A DNA stretch of 64,000 nucleotides from Janthinobacterium sp. FW305-129 (GCF_020858115.1 NZ_JACYMM010000010.1:217933-281932), one strand, 5' to 3'. Shown: positions 46,806-57,380, counted from the first letter of the stretch. Translations and numbers: made by a program. Notes: generated by a model not told the origin, from the letters alone.

Positions 46806-49079
46806 ATGCGTATCGAATGGTTGAATCAGGAAGCATTGCAGCACGGTGGCTTGACTCTGGGCGCGGCGCTGGCATCGGCGCCGGTGGCTGTGGTTGGCGC
46901 GGCCGATGGCGTCTCGCGGCGCGGTTTCATGAAGGCCGGCGCGGTGGCCGGCGGGGGCCTGATGCTGGGCTTTTTCCTGCCGGGTGCAGGCAAGCTGGCG
47001 CAGGCGGCCGATGCCGCTCCCGCCAAGCCCGTGTATGCGCCGAACGCCTTCCTGCATATCGCGCCCGATAACACGGTGACGGTGCAGGTGAACCGGCTGG
47101 AATTCGGCCAGGGCGTGCAAACGAGCTTGCCCATGCTGATTGCCGAGGAACTCGACGCCGACTGGAGCCTGGTGCACGGCGCGCTGGCGCCAGCCGGCGA
47201 GCAGTACAAGGATGCCGCCTACGGCATGCAGATGACGGGCGGCTCGGGCAGCATCGCCCATTCGTTCACGCAATACCGCGAAATCGGCGCCAAGGCGCGC
47301 GCCATGCTGGTGGCCGCCGCCGCCGCGCAGTGGAAAGTCAATCCCGACCAGGTGCGCGCCGCGAAAGGCGTGCTGTATGGCCCCGGCGGGCAAAAGGCGA
47401 CGTATGGCGAGTTTGCCGATGCGGCCATGCGCCAGAGCGTGCCCGCCACCGTCAAGCTGAAGGACCCGCGCGACTTTGCCATCATCGGCAAGCCCGTGAA
47501 ACGCCTGGACGCGGCCGCCAAGTCCACGGGAAAACAGCAGTTCGGCATCGACTTCAAGCCGCCTGGCGCGAAAGTGGCCATGGTGGCGCGCCCGCCCGTG
47601 TTTGGCGCGAAGGTAGCGAAATTCGACGCCAGCAAGGCGAAAGCCATCAAGGGCGTGCTGGAGGTACTGGAAGTCAAAACCGACCGTGGCGGCAGCGGCG
47701 TGGCCGTCATCGCCGACGGTTACTGGCCGGCCAAACAGGGGCGCGACGCGCTGGTGATCGAGTGGGACAGCAGCGCCGTGGAAAAGGTCAGCAGCGACAA
47801 GCAGCTAGCGGCCTTCAAGGCGCTTGCCAGGACGCCGGGCACCGTTGCCAAGCCAGCCGACATGGGCAAGCTGGCCAAGGCGCCGAAAAAAATCGAAGCC
47901 GTCTACGAATTCCCCTACCTGGCGCACGCGCCGATGGAGCCGCTCAATTGCGTGGTCGACCTGCAGGCCGACAAATGCACGATGTGGGTCGGCTCGCAAT
48001 TCCAGACGGGCGACCAGGCGGCCATCGCGGCTACTTCCGGCCTGAAACCGGAGCAGGTGACCCTGCACACGATGATGGCGGGCGGCGGCTTTGGCCGGCG
48101 CGCCGTGCCCTCGTCCGACTACGTGGTCGAAGCCGTCAACGTCGCCAAGGCGTACCGGGCGGCGGGCAAGAGCGGTCCGTTAAAGCTGATGTGGAGCCGC
48201 GAGGATGACATCAAGGGCGGCTACTACCGGCCATCGCATGTGCACCGCGCGCAGATCGGCCTCGACGCCAAGGGCAAGATCCTCGCCTGGGACCACACCA
48301 TCGTGGGCCAGTCCATCATGGCCGGCACGCCGTTCGAAGCCTTCATGGTGAAAAATGGCGTCGACGGCACCATGGTCGAAGGCATGGGCGAGCCGTACAC
48401 CCTGCCGATGAAGCTGTCCGTGCACACGGCCAAGGCGAACGTGCCCGTGCTGTGGTGGCGCTCCGTCGGCTCGACGCATACGGCCTTTGTCATGGAAACC
48501 CTGATCGACGAAGCGGCGCACGTGGCGAAGATGGACCCCGTCGCCTACCGCAAGCAGATGATCGACGCGAAGCACACGCGCCACCTCGCCGCGCTGGACC
48601 TGGCCGTGGCGAAGTCCGGCTACGGCAGGAAGAAGCTGCCGAAAGGGCAAGCCTGGGGCGTGGCCATGCACGAGTCGTTCAATTCCGTGGTCGCCTACGT
48701 GGTGACGGCATCGGTGGTCGAAGGCGCACCGAAGCTGCACCAGGTGTGGGCGGGCGTGCATTGCAACCTGGCCGTCAATCCCCTGACGATCGAAGCGCAA
48801 GTGCAGGGCGCCGCGCTGATGGCGCTGGGCATGACGATACCCGGCGCGGCCATCACGCTCAAGGATGGCGTGGTGGAGCAGCAGAACTTCGGCGACTACC
48901 CGGTGCCGCGCATGCCCGACATGCCGGTGATCGAGGTGCACCTGGTGCCGTCGGGCGACGCGCCGACGGGCATGGGCGAGCCGGGCGTGCCGCCGCTGGC
49001 GCCCGCATTCGCCAATGCGCTGTTCGCCCTGACGGGCAAGCGCCTGCGCAAGCTGCCGTTCGACCTGGCGGCCGCATGA
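46806..49079 (+). CDS. Molybdopterin-binding large subunit (IorB/aldehyde dehydrogenase-like)
   Basis: A 757-residue catalytic subunit of a periplasmic molybdenum hydroxylase of the isoquinoline 1-oxidoreductase or aldehyde dehydrogenase type. A Tat signal (SRRGFMKAG followed by a hydrophobic stretch) lies at about residues 37-60, behind an unusual 36-residue leader. Moco-binding blocks include LEFGQGVQTSLPML, GGGFGRRAVPSSDYV and the C-terminal GMGEPGVPPLAPA with the catalytic Glu. No FAD subunit is present, so electrons probably go to a cytochrome. Operon with its iron-sulphur subunit and a cofactor cytidylyltransferase. Substrate unknown. Confidence 0.92.
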   Translation: MRIEWLNQEALQHGGLTLGAALASAPVAVVGAADGVSRRGFMKAGAVAGGGLMLGFFLPGAGKLAQAADAAPAKPVYAPNAFLHIAPDNTVTVQVNRLEFGQGVQTSLPMLIAEELDADWSLVHGALAPAGEQYKDAAYGMQMTGGSGSIAHSFTQYREIGAKARAMLVAAAAAQWKVNPDQVRAAKGVLYGPGGQKATYGEFADAAMRQSVPATVKLKDPRDFAIIGKPVKRLDAAAKSTGKQQFGIDFKPPGAKVAMVARPPVFGAKVAKFDASKAKAIKGVLEVLEVKTDRGGSGVAVIADGYWPAKQGRDALVIEWDSSAVEKVSSDKQLAAFKALARTPGTVAKPADMGKLAKAPKKIEAVYEFPYLAHAPMEPLNCVVDLQADKCTMWVGSQFQTGDQAAIAATSGLKPEQVTLHTMMAGGGFGRRAVPSSDYVVEAVNVAKAYRAAGKSGPLKLMWSREDDIKGGYYRPSHVHRAQIGLDAKGKILAWDHTIVGQSIMAGTPFEAFMVKNGVDGTMVEGMGEPYTLPMKLSVHTAKANVPVLWWRSVGSTHTAFVMETLIDEAAHVAKMDPVAYRKQMIDAKHTRHLAALDLAVAKSGYGRKKLPKGQAWGVAMHESFNSVVAYVVTASVVEGAPKLHQVWAGVHCNLAVNPLTIEAQVQGAALMALGMTIPGAAITLKDGVVEQQNFGDYPVPRMPDMPVIEVHLVPSGDAPTGMGEPGVPPLAPAFANALFALTGKRLRKLPFDLAAA

Positions 49080-49092
49080 CGGCAGCGGCTTT

Positions 49093-49671
49093 TTGAGTAC
49101 GGTCGGCATTTTGCTGGCAGCCGGAAGGGGACGCAGGTTCGACCCTTCCGGCGTACAGAACAAATTATTGCAACCGCTGGCCGAAGGCCCGCATGCGGGC
49201 TTGCCCGTGGTAGTGGCAGCGGCCAGGAACATGCTGGCCGCCTTGCCGCGCGTGCTGGCCGTGGTGCGCGCCGACGACACGCAGGTGGCGCGCGCACTCG
49301 GTGCGCTGGGCTGCGAGGTGCGCGTCTGCCATGATGCCGACACGGGCATGGCCGCCTCGCTCACCTGCGCCATCGACCATGTGCGCGGTGCGCCGGGCTG
49401 GCTGATCGCTTTGGGCGACATGCCTTACGTGGAAGCGGCTACAATCGCCGCCTTGTCGCAAGCCATCGGCGATGGCGCGCGCATCGCCGTGCCCGTGTTC
49501 CAGGGCCGGCGCGGCAATCCTGTCGCGTTCAGTGCCTATCACTTGCCGCTGCTGCTGGCGCTCGATGGCGACCAGGGCGCGCGCAGCATCGTCAACAGCC
49601 ATGCCGTGTGCGAAGTGACAGTGGACGACGGCGGCATCTTGCGCGATATTGATACACCTGACGATTTGTAA
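49093..49671 (+). CDS. MocA-like molybdenum cofactor cytidylyltransferase
   Basis: A 192-residue NTP-transferase-fold protein. The nucleotide-binding loop is LLAAGRGRRFDPSG with NKLLQPL, and the metal or base motif is ALGDMPYV. Such proteins attach CMP to molybdopterin to make the MCD form needed by the adjacent hydroxylase. The start is TTG at 49093, 13 bases after the large subunit stop; no better start exists and the ORF begins exactly at the family N-terminus. Coupling to the operon supports a dedicated maturation role. Confidence 0.87.
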   Translation: MSTVGILLAAGRGRRFDPSGVQNKLLQPLAEGPHAGLPVVVAAARNMLAALPRVLAVVRADDTQVARALGALGCEVRVCHDADTGMAASLTCAIDHVRGAPGWLIALGDMPYVEAATIAALSQAIGDGARIAVPVFQGRRGNPVAFSAYHLPLLLALDGDQGARSIVNSHAVCEVTVDDGGILRDIDTPDDL

Positions 49672-49719
49672 GGCGGGGCAGTGGCGCTCCCGGGAAGATA
49701 AGCCAGACACGAGGAAAAC

Positions 49720-51549
49720 ATGAAAAAAGCTCCAATTAAAAAAAGCATCGCCAAGGCGCCCGCCGCCGGCATCATCTACAGCATCGCCGCCTTTGATCTG
49801 GCCGGCCACATGTTCAAGGTGACGTTGACGGTCAAGTCGCCTGCCGCCATCGGCCAGGTGTTTGCCCTGCCGGCCTGGATTCCGGGCAGCTACATGATCC
49901 GCGAATTTTCGCGCAATATCGTCAGCATCCGCGCCGAGTCCGAGGGCAAGGCCGTGGCACTGACCAAATTGGACAAGCACTCGTGGCAAGCCGCCCCGTG
50001 CAAGGGCCCGTTGACCGTCGAATACGACGTCTACGCCTGGGACCTGTCCGTGCGCGCCGCCCACCTCGACCAGAACCATGGCTTCTTCAACGGCACCAGC
50101 GTGTTCCTGCGCGTGCTGGGCCAGGAATCCGATGCCCATGAAGTGCACATCGTGCAGCCGAAGGATGCGGCCTGCAAGAGCTGGAAAGTGGCCACCACCC
50201 TGCCTGAACTGAAAGCCAAGCGCTACGGCTTCGGCAGCTACCAGGCGGCCAACTACGATGAACTGATCGACCACCCGGTGGAAATGGGCGACTTCGCGCT
50301 GGCCACCTTCAAGGCGCACGGCGTGCCGCACGATATCGTCGTCACGGGCAAGGTGCCGAACCTGGACTTGCCGCGTTTGTGCCGCGACCTGAAAGCCATC
50401 TGCGAAACGCAGATCGCCTTCTTCGAGCCGAAGACAAAGAAAGCGCCGATGGACCGCTATGTGTTCATGGCCATGGCCGTCGGCGACGGTTACGGCGGCC
50501 TCGAACACCGCGCCTCGACGGCGCTGATCTGCGCCCGCGCCGACCTGCCGACGACGGCGTCGACCAGCACCGAGATCGGCGACGGCTACCTGAAATTCCT
50601 CGGCCTGTGCAGCCACGAGTACTTCCATACCTGGAACGTCAAGCGCATCAAGCCTGCCGCCTTTGCGCCGTACAACCTGCAGGCGGAAAGCTATTCGCCG
50701 CTGCTGTGGCTGTTCGAGGGCTTCACCAGCTATTACGACGATCTGATGCTGGTGCGCGCCGGCCTGATCGACGAGGCGGCCTATTTCAAGCTGCTCGGGA
50801 AAACCGTCAACAGCGTCTTGCGCGGCAGCGGCCGCACCAGGCAAAGCGTGGCCGATTCCAGCTTCGACGCCTGGGGCAAGTACTACCGCCAGGATGAAAA
50901 CGCGCCGAACGCCATCGTCAGCTACTACACCAAGGGTTCGCTGATCGCGCTGGCTTTCGACCTGACGCTGCGCAGCAAGACGAATGGAGAGAAATCGCTG
51001 GACGACGTGATGCAGGCGCTGTGGCAGCGCTATGGCCGCGACTTCTACAAGGGTAAGGCGCGCGGCGTGACGCCGGCCGAAGTCGAAGCCCTGTTCGACG
51101 AGGTCTCCGGCACGCGCATGAAACCGTTCTTCGAGCGCTACATCCGCGGCACGGACGACGTGCCGCTGGCGCGCCTGCTGGCGCCGTTCGGCGTGAAATA
51201 CAGCGATGCGCGCAAGGCGGAAAAATCCAGCCTGGACGTCAACCTGGGCCGCGACGGCAACGACGCCAAATTGGCGCAGGTGCACCAGGGCGGCGCCGCC
51301 CACGTAGCTGGCTTGTCGGCGGGCGACGTGCTGGTGGCCATCGATGGCTTGCGCGTAACGGGCACCAATCTGGACACCTTGCTGGGCCGCTACGCGGTCG
51401 GCGCCACGGTAGACATCCACGCCTTCCGCCGCGACGAGCTGATGACGTTTGCGGCCGTGCTGCAGGGCGACCGTGTGCCCGGTGTCAGCTTGACCCTGCT
51501 GCCGGCGCCAAAGAAGGCCACGGGGCCGAAGCGTCCTAGCGCGGCATGA
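49720..51549 (+). CDS. M61 family zinc metallopeptidase with PDZ domain
   Basis: A 609-residue glycyl-aminopeptidase-family protein. Zn motif H299-E-x-x-H303 (SHEYFHTWNVKRIKP) with downstream Glu in LLWLFEGFTSYYDD. The N-terminal beta domain is typical of M61, and the C-terminal PDZ segment (GGAAHVAGLSAGDVLVAIDG) probably positions substrate. No signal peptide was seen, so cytoplasmic location is likely. GAGGAAA precedes the ATG. Native substrate unknown. Own terminator downstream. Confidence 0.93.
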   Translation: MKKAPIKKSIAKAPAAGIIYSIAAFDLAGHMFKVTLTVKSPAAIGQVFALPAWIPGSYMIREFSRNIVSIRAESEGKAVALTKLDKHSWQAAPCKGPLTVEYDVYAWDLSVRAAHLDQNHGFFNGTSVFLRVLGQESDAHEVHIVQPKDAACKSWKVATTLPELKAKRYGFGSYQAANYDELIDHPVEMGDFALATFKAHGVPHDIVVTGKVPNLDLPRLCRDLKAICETQIAFFEPKTKKAPMDRYVFMAMAVGDGYGGLEHRASTALICARADLPTTASTSTEIGDGYLKFLGLCSHEYFHTWNVKRIKPAAFAPYNLQAESYSPLLWLFEGFTSYYDDLMLVRAGLIDEAAYFKLLGKTVNSVLRGSGRTRQSVADSSFDAWGKYYRQDENAPNAIVSYYTKGSLIALAFDLTLRSKTNGEKSLDDVMQALWQRYGRDFYKGKARGVTPAEVEALFDEVSGTRMKPFFERYIRGTDDVPLARLLAPFGVKYSDARKAEKSSLDVNLGRDGNDAKLAQVHQGGAAHVAGLSAGDVLVAIDGLRVTGTNLDTLLGRYAVGATVDIHAFRRDELMTFAAVLQGDRVPGVSLTLLPAPKKATGPKRPSAA

Positions 51550-51574
51550 TGCTGTTTGTCATGCAGTAAGACAG

Positions 51575-51600
51575 AAAACCGGCCTCACTGGCCGGTTTTT
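51575..51600 (+). terminator. Intrinsic terminator of M61 peptidase gene
   Basis: 10-bp stem (AAAACCGGCC / GGCCGGTTTT) with a 5-nt loop and T-run. Confidence 0.92.
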
Positions 51601-51727
51601 CATTTCAAGGTGCAGTTTCTCAAATGCAACTAAACCGCTGATATTGGTGCATTAGCGTCATATTTACTGCAAATGAACTAATTTTTCTTTAACTAAACTA
51701 AAATTGCCGAATTGCTTCTTTTAGATC

Positions 51728-52939
51728 GTGCCCAACGTGCAAACCCTCGATCCTCGAACGATTATGCTGATGACGACCCTGATGTGCGGGGCGATGAGCA
51801 TCGTCATGTTCTCGGTGTATCGCAGTTTCCGGCGCGAGGTGCATGGCCTGGGGCATTGGGCTGCCGGCTTGCTGCTGCTGGTGTGCGCGTCTCTGCTTTT
51901 CGGCACCCGCGAGGTGCTGCCGTCGGCATTGTCCATGATTGCGGCCAATGCGGCCCTGGTGGCCGGCATCGGCCTGTCGATGCTGGGCACGGAGAAATTC
52001 TTTGGCCTGGCGCCCAGTCGCCGCGCCTATCTGTTGATACTTGTCCTGGCCATCGCCGGCAATAGCTGGTGTCTGCTGGTGCGCCCCGATTTCTCCGCGC
52101 GCGTGGCGCTCTTCTCCCTGCTGGTCTTCCTGTTTTATGCGCGCCAGGTGCAACTGGTGTGGCGCCATGGCGAGCGCCATTTCTCGAGTTTCTTCTTTGG
52201 CGCGCTGATGCTGCTGCAAGCTGGCGTGGTGCTGGCGCGCGGCGTGTCGGCGTTGCTGCATGGTGGCGCCAGCGTGAACCTGGCGGTGGCCGCCACCCCG
52301 GCCGGCATCTATCTGGCGGTCGCCAATTTCATGGCGCTGCTGCTGACGGTGGGCTTCATGACGGTGGCGACGCGCCGCCTGCAGCAGATACTGGAGCGCC
52401 GCTCGACCCATGATCCGCTGACGCAGGTGCTGAACCGGCGCGGCTTTGGCGATGCCTATGCGCGCGAAATCGGCAATCTGCGGCGCCGCCGCCGGCCGCT
52501 GACACTGCTCAGCATCGACCTCGATTACTTCAAATCGATCAATGACCGCTACGGTCACGCGGTGGGAGACCAGGTGCTGGCGCATGTGGCCACTGTTATC
52601 AAAGGCGCCTTGCGTGAATCGGATTGCGTGGCGCGTTTCGGCGGCGAGGAGTTCGTCGTGCTGATGCCGGATATGCCTGTGCATAATGCCTTGGGCGTGG
52701 CCGAACGCATCCGCGCCTTGCTGCGCGAGTCCAGTCATGCGGGACTGCCAGCGTGTACGGTCAGCATCGGCGTCGCTTGCCAGGCATCGGTGGTGGAGGG
52801 GCTGGAAGAATTGCTGTCGCGCGCCGATGCGGCCCTGTACCTGGCCAAGGAGCGGGGACGCGACCGCATTGAGCTCGATGCTGCCGCGATTACTGCGGAC
52901 CGGACAAGGTCCGCAGCTGGAACCGGTACTGCTCGTTGA
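51728..52939 (+). CDS. Membrane diguanylate cyclase (GGDEF)
   Basis: A 403-residue c-di-GMP synthase. Six or so membrane helices (residues about 12-220) form an unknown sensor. The GGDEF domain follows (STHDPLTQVLNRRGF, SIDLDYFKSINDRYGH, active-site FGGEEFVVLMP). No RxxD inhibitory site is evident directly before it. The start is GTG at 51728 after a strongly AT-rich 110-bp promoter region. The last 50 bases overlap the convergent TonB-like lipoprotein gene. Confidence 0.93.
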   Translation: MPNVQTLDPRTIMLMTTLMCGAMSIVMFSVYRSFRREVHGLGHWAAGLLLLVCASLLFGTREVLPSALSMIAANAALVAGIGLSMLGTEKFFGLAPSRRAYLLILVLAIAGNSWCLLVRPDFSARVALFSLLVFLFYARQVQLVWRHGERHFSSFFFGALMLLQAGVVLARGVSALLHGGASVNLAVAATPAGIYLAVANFMALLLTVGFMTVATRRLQQILERRSTHDPLTQVLNRRGFGDAYAREIGNLRRRRRPLTLLSIDLDYFKSINDRYGHAVGDQVLAHVATVIKGALRESDCVARFGGEEFVVLMPDMPVHNALGVAERIRALLRESSHAGLPACTVSIGVACQASVVEGLEELLSRADAALYLAKERGRDRIELDAAAITADRTRSAAGTGTAR

Positions 52940-53354
52940 AGAGGAAGGTTTCGGAGAAATCGAAAGTTTTGGCGTGGCGGCGCATCAGGTGTCCCGCCGG
53001 CGGAAAGAGCACTTGCACGCGCCGCACGGCGGCCAGCGCCGCGGCCGATGCATCGCTGTCGCGCGAACGGTGGACATGCACGCTTTTCAGCTCGCCGTCC
53101 GGGCCCACGCTCAGGTCGAGCACGACGATGGCCGGCAGCATGGGCGGCAGGCGCCCGCTGAACGTATATGTGCCATTGGCCGCCATGATCTGCTGCGCCA
53201 CCAGCGCCTTGTAGGCGTCGATGTTGGCCGCGAGCTGTAGCGAGGCCGGCGTGCGAGGGGCCGCGGGCGTGCTCGTGGGCGCCGCCGGCGGGGACGCAGT
53301 CTGGCAAGCCGACAGCAGGACGGCGGCGGCAAGAACGGTGATCGCGTGTCTCAT
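52890..53354 (-). CDS. TonB C-terminal-like lipoprotein
   Basis: A 154-residue lipoprotein (lipobox LSAC, Cys about 16; then a Pro/Ala/Thr-rich linker). The C-terminal region (PAIVVLDLSVGPDGELKSVH, SAAALAAVRRVQVLFPP) looks like the TonB C-terminal fold found in energy-transducer-like proteins. It has no TonB transmembrane anchor. Starts only 20 bp after trpC, so it may be the last gene of the trp operon, although a functional link is not apparent. Its 3' end overlaps the convergent diguanylate cyclase gene by 50 bp. Confidence 0.78.
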   Translation of the reverse strand: MRHAITVLAAAVLLSACQTASPPAAPTSTPAAPRTPASLQLAANIDAYKALVAQQIMAANGTYTFSGRLPPMLPAIVVLDLSVGPDGELKSVHVHRSRDSDASAAALAAVRRVQVLFPPAGHLMRRHAKTFDFSETFLFNEQYRFQLRTLSGPQ

Positions 53355-53374
53355 GGCTGCCAGCCTACCATGGT

Positions 53375-54175
53375 TTAACTGAACAGGCGCTCCAGCTCCA
53401 CGCCTGGGTCGGGTGCGCGCATGAACGCTTCGCCCACGAGGAAGCTGTGGATGTGCGCATCGCGCATGCGTTGCACGTCGGCCGTGCCGTGGATGCCCGA
53501 TTCCGTGATGATCAGTTTGTCTTGCGGGATGCGCGGTAACAGCTTGATGGTCGTGTCGAGCGACGTTTCGAAGGTGCGCAGGTTGCGGTTGTTGATGCCG
53601 ATCAACGCGCTCTTGAGTTTCAGGGCCGCCGTCAGTTCGTCGCCGTCGTGGCTTTCGATCAGCACGCCCATGCCCAGTTCGTGGGCGCACGCTTCCATCT
53701 CCGCCATCAGGCCATGGTCGAGCGCCGCGACGATCAGCAGGATGCAGTCGGCGCCCATGGCGCGCGCTTCGTAGATCTGGTACATGTCGACCATGAAATC
53801 CTTGCGCAGCACGGGGATGGCGCAGGCGGCGCGCGCCTGCTGCAGGTACTCCACGGATCCCCGGAAGAACTGCTCATCCGTCAGCACGGACAGGCAGGCC
53901 GCGCCATGCGCCGCATAGCTGGCGGCGATATCAGCCGGGCGGAAGTCGGCGCGGATCACGCCTTTCGACGGCGAGGCCTTTTTCACTTCGGCGATGATGC
54001 CGGGCTTGCAGGCGGCGATGTGCTGGCGCAGGCTCGCTTCAAAGCCGCGCAGGCCGGCGCGCAGGGCGCTGTCGCTTTCCACGTCGCCGCGCAGGCTGGC
54101 CAGGCTGCGGCGGGCTTTGGCCTTGGCCACTTCATCGGCTTTCACGGCCAGGATTTTATCGAGTATGTCGGACAT
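53375..54175 (-). CDS. trpC: Indole-3-glycerol-phosphate synthase
   Basis: A 266-residue (beta/alpha)8 enzyme converting carboxyphenylamino-deoxyribulose phosphate to indole-3-glycerol phosphate. Key segments: [15 protein letters not shown] (catalytic Lys), [48 protein letters not shown] and ITESGIHG. Monofunctional (no TrpF fusion). The ATG at 54175 matches the family; a longer frame is antisense noise. 34 bp downstream of trpD in the same operon. Confidence 0.96.
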   Translation of the reverse strand: MSDILDKILAVKADEVAKAKARRSLASLRGDVESDSALRAGLRGFEASLRQHIAACKPGIIAEVKKASPSKGVIRADFRPADIAASYAAHGAACLSVLTDEQFFRGSVEYLQQARAACAIPVLRKDFMVDMYQIYEARAMGADCILLIVAALDHGLMAEMEACAHELGMGVLIESHDGDELTAALKLKSALIGINNRNLRTFETSLDTTIKLLPRIPQDKLIITESGIHGTADVQRMRDAHIHSFLVGEAFMRAPDPGVELERLFS

Positions 54176-54209
54176 GATGGTCGCTATTCTATAAAGGAGG
54201 GCAGGGCGT

Positions 54210-55253
54210 TTACGCTTGCGCCGGGGTGCCCAGCTGCTGCGTGACCTGCACGAATTGAGCGAGTTTCGCCAGCGCGGCGCCCGAGCTGACGGCGGTGCGC
54301 GCGCGCGCCAGGCCATCTTCGATCGAGCTGGCCACGCCGGCCGCGTACAGCGCCGTGCCCGCGTTCAGGGCCACGATGTCGGCGGCCGCACCGGGTTCGC
54401 CGCGCAGCGCTTCCATCATCTTGGCCTTCGATTCGACGGAATCGGCCACCTTCAGGTTGCGGCTGGCGATCATCGACATGCCGAAATCTTCGGGATGGAT
54501 TTCATATTCGCGGATCTCGCCGTTGATCAATTCACCGACCATGGTGGCCGCGCCCAGCGATACTTCATCCATGTTGTCGCGGCCATACACGACGATGGCA
54601 TGCTGCGCGCCCAGGCGCTGCAGCACGCGCACCTGAATGCCGACCAGGTCGGCGTGGAATACGCCCATCAGAATGTTCGGCGCGCCGGCGGGATTGGTCA
54701 GCGGACCGAGGATATTGAAGATCGTGCGCACGCCCAGCTCCTTGCGCACGGGCGCCGCATGCTTCATGGCCGCATGGTGGTTGGGCGCGTACATGAAGCC
54801 GATGCCCGTTTGCGCGATCGACTGGGCGATCTGCTCGGGCTGCAGGTTGATGTTGACGCCCAGGGAGTCCAGCACGTCGGCGCTGCCGGACGAGGACGAG
54901 ACGCTGCGCCCGCCGTGCTTGGCCACGCGCGCGCCCGCTGCCGCCGCCACGAACATCGAGGCGGTGGAAATATTGAAAGTGTGCGCGCCGTCGCCGCCCG
55001 TGCCGACGATGTCGAGCAGGTTGGTGGTGTCGGCCATGGGCACCTTGGTGGAAAACTCGCGCATCACTTGCGCGGCGGCGGCGATTTCGCCGATGGTTTC
55101 CTTCTTCACGCGCAAGCCCATGGTGAGGGCCGCGATCATGGTGGGGGACATTTCGCCGGACATGATCTGGCGGAACAGGTACAGCATTTCGTCGTGAAAG
55201 ATCTCGCGGTGTTCGATGCAGCGCAGCAGGGCTTCTTGTGGGGTGATCGGCAT
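54210..55253 (-). CDS. trpD: Anthranilate phosphoribosyltransferase
   Basis: A 347-residue enzyme transferring phosphoribosyl from PRPP to anthranilate. PRPP loop [29 protein letters not shown] and the NILGPLTNP signature are all present. Start at 55253 with AAGGAAG in front. It stands alone, not fused to TrpG, and lies 65 bp after trpG. Confidence 0.96.
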   Translation of the reverse strand: MPITPQEALLRCIEHREIFHDEMLYLFRQIMSGEMSPTMIAALTMGLRVKKETIGEIAAAAQVMREFSTKVPMADTTNLLDIVGTGGDGAHTFNISTASMFVAAAAGARVAKHGGRSVSSSSGSADVLDSLGVNINLQPEQIAQSIAQTGIGFMYAPNHHAAMKHAAPVRKELGVRTIFNILGPLTNPAGAPNILMGVFHADLVGIQVRVLQRLGAQHAIVVYGRDNMDEVSLGAATMVGELINGEIREYEIHPEDFGMSMIASRNLKVADSVESKAKMMEALRGEPGAAADIVALNAGTALYAAGVASSIEDGLARARTAVSSGAALAKLAQFVQVTQQLGTPAQA

Positions 55254-55318
55254 GATGCTTCCTTCTTCAATGATGGCGCAGGAGGACACTGATGGCACGC
55301 CGGGGCGTGCGCATGGGA

Positions 55319-55882
55319 TCAGCGCTCGAGGAAATTCTTCAGCAGGGCGTGGCCGTGTTCCGAGAGGATCGATTCGGGGTGGAACTGCACCCCCTCGATA
55401 TCGTATTCCCGGTGGCGCACGCCCATGATTTCGCCGTCGTCCGTCCACGCCGTCACTTCCAGGCAGGAAGGCAGCGAGGCGCGTTCGATCGCCAAAGAGT
55501 GGTAGCGGATCACTGTGAAGGGGCTGGGGATGTCCTTGAAGACGCCCACGCCCGTATGCGCGATGAGGGAAGTTTTGCCATGCATGACCTGCTTGGCGCG
55601 GATGACCTTGCCGCCAAACGCATCGCCGATGGCCTGGTGGCCCAGGCATACGCCGAGGATAGGCTTCTTGCCGGCGAAGTGTTTCAGTACTTCCACCGAA
55701 ATGCCCGCCTGTGCCGGTGCTTTCGGGCCAGGCGAGATGCAGATGCGGTCCGGGTTCAGCGCCTCGATCTGTTCGATCGTGATTTCATCGTTGCGGTAGA
55801 CCCGCACGTCTTCGCCCAGTTCACCGAAATACTGCACGATGTTGTAGGTGAAGGAGTCGTAGTTGTCGATCATCAGCAGCAT
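55319..55882 (-). CDS. trpG: Anthranilate synthase component II (glutamine amidotransferase)
   Basis: A 187-residue class I glutaminase supplying ammonia to TrpE. Catalytic triad: Cys in [12 protein letters not shown], and His and Glu in GVQFHPES. The N-terminal [11 protein letters not shown] is diagnostic. In many bacteria the same protein also serves 4-amino-4-deoxychorismate synthase (PabA); no other copy is in the window. Starts one base after the trpE stop with GGAGGG ahead, so tightly coupled. Confidence 0.96.
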   Translation of the reverse strand: MLLMIDNYDSFTYNIVQYFGELGEDVRVYRNDEITIEQIEALNPDRICISPGPKAPAQAGISVEVLKHFAGKKPILGVCLGHQAIGDAFGGKVIRAKQVMHGKTSLIAHTGVGVFKDIPSPFTVIRYHSLAIERASLPSCLEVTAWTDDGEIMGVRHREYDIEGVQFHPESILSEHGHALLKNFLER

Positions 55883-55883
55883 C

Positions 55884-57380
55884 TTAAAACCCTCCATCCA
55901 GGCCATCTTGCACTTGTTCGGCGGCGCGCAGCACGGCGCGCGCCTTGTTTTCCGTTTCCTGCCATTCCATTTCGGGGATGGAGTCGGCCACGATGCCGGC
56001 CGCGGCCTGGACGTACAGCATGCCGTCCTTGACCACGCCCGTGCGGATGGCGATCGCCACATCCATTTCGCCGCCAAACGACAGGTAGCCGCAGGCGCCG
56101 CCATAGATGCCGCGCTTGGTGATTTCCAGTTCGTCGATCACTTCCATGGCGCGCACTTTCGGCGCGCCCGTCAGGGTGCCGGCGGGGAAGGTCGCGCGCA
56201 GCACGTCCAGGTTCGACAGGCCCTCCTTGAGGGTGCCTTCCACGTTCGAGACGATGTGCTGCACATGCGAATACTTTTCGATGACCATGCGGTCGGTGAC
56301 TTGCACGCTGCCCGTTTCCGCAATGCGTCCGATGTCGTTGCGCGCCAGGTCGATCAGCATCACGTGCTCGGCGATCTCTTTCGGATCGGCCAGCAGCTCG
56401 GCCGACAGTTCGGCGTCGCGCTCGGGCGTGGCGCCGCGCGGACGCGTGCCGGCAATCGGACGCAAGGTGACTTTCTTGCCGCCGTCCGCCGTCTTCTCGT
56501 TGCGCACCAGGATTTCTGGCGAGGCGCCGATGATCTGCATGTCACCGAAATTATAGAAGTACATATACGGCGACGGATTGAGCGAACGCAAGGCGCGGTA
56601 CAGGGTCAGCGGTGAATCGACATACGGCTTGCGGATGCGCTGGCCGATCTGCACCTGCATCAGGTCGCCCGCCATCACGTATTCATGCGCCTTGGCGACC
56701 GCCTTCAGGTAGTCTTCCTTGGAAAAGTCGCGGATGGTTTCCGTGCGCACGGAAGCGCTGGTGACGGGGGCATCGACGCCGCGGCGCAGCATCATGCGCA
56801 AGTCCTTCAGCCGCTGCTGTGCTTTCGAAAACGATTCGGGCTGCGTGGTGTCGGCGTAGACGATCAGGTAGAGCTTGCCGGACAGGTTGTCGATGACGGC
56901 CAGTTCTTCCGTCACCATCAGCTGGATGTCGGGCAGGTTCAAGTCATCCTTCGGCGCGCCGCCGGCCAGCTTTTTCTCGATGTGGCGCACGGTGTCGTAG
57001 CCGAAGTAGCCGGCCAGGCCGCCGCAGAAGCGCGGCATGCCGGGGCGCAGGGCGACCTTGAAGCGCGACTGGAACTGTTCGATGAAGTCGAGCGGATTGC
57101 CTTCGTGTTCTTCGATCACGCTGCCGTTCTTGACGATTTCAGTGCGTTTGCCATAGCTGCGCAACACGGTCGTGGCGGGCAAGCCAATGAAGGAATAGCG
57201 GCCGAAGCGTTCGCCGCCGACGACGGATTCGAGCAGGAAGGTGTTCTTGCCACCTTGTTGGGCCTGCGCCAGTTTCAGGTACAGGGTGAGCGGGGTTTCC
57301 AGGTCGGCGAACGCTTCCGCGATCAGGGGGATGCGGTTGTAGCCTTGCTGGGCCAGCGATTTGAATTCGAGTTCGGTCAT
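55884..57380 (-). CDS. trpE: Anthranilate synthase component I
   Basis: A 498-residue chorismate-utilising enzyme. N-terminal regulatory domain with the Trp-feedback LLES motif ([18 protein letters not shown]), catalytic domain with [37 protein letters not shown] and [13 protein letters not shown]. The ATG at 57380 has GGAGAGA in front. No leader peptide with tandem Trp codons or attenuator was seen in the 269 bp upstream; an 8-bp inverted repeat (TGCCGGTA/TACCGGCA) occurs there. First gene of trpEGDC. Confidence 0.96.
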   Translation of the reverse strand: MTELEFKSLAQQGYNRIPLIAEAFADLETPLTLYLKLAQAQQGGKNTFLLESVVGGERFGRYSFIGLPATTVLRSYGKRTEIVKNGSVIEEHEGNPLDFIEQFQSRFKVALRPGMPRFCGGLAGYFGYDTVRHIEKKLAGGAPKDDLNLPDIQLMVTEELAVIDNLSGKLYLIVYADTTQPESFSKAQQRLKDLRMMLRRGVDAPVTSASVRTETIRDFSKEDYLKAVAKAHEYVMAGDLMQVQIGQRIRKPYVDSPLTLYRALRSLNPSPYMYFYNFGDMQIIGASPEILVRNEKTADGGKKVTLRPIAGTRPRGATPERDAELSAELLADPKEIAEHVMLIDLARNDIGRIAETGSVQVTDRMVIEKYSHVQHIVSNVEGTLKEGLSNLDVLRATFPAGTLTGAPKVRAMEVIDELEITKRGIYGGACGYLSFGGEMDVAIAIRTGVVKDGMLYVQAAAGIVADSIPEMEWQETENKARAVLRAAEQVQDGLDGGF

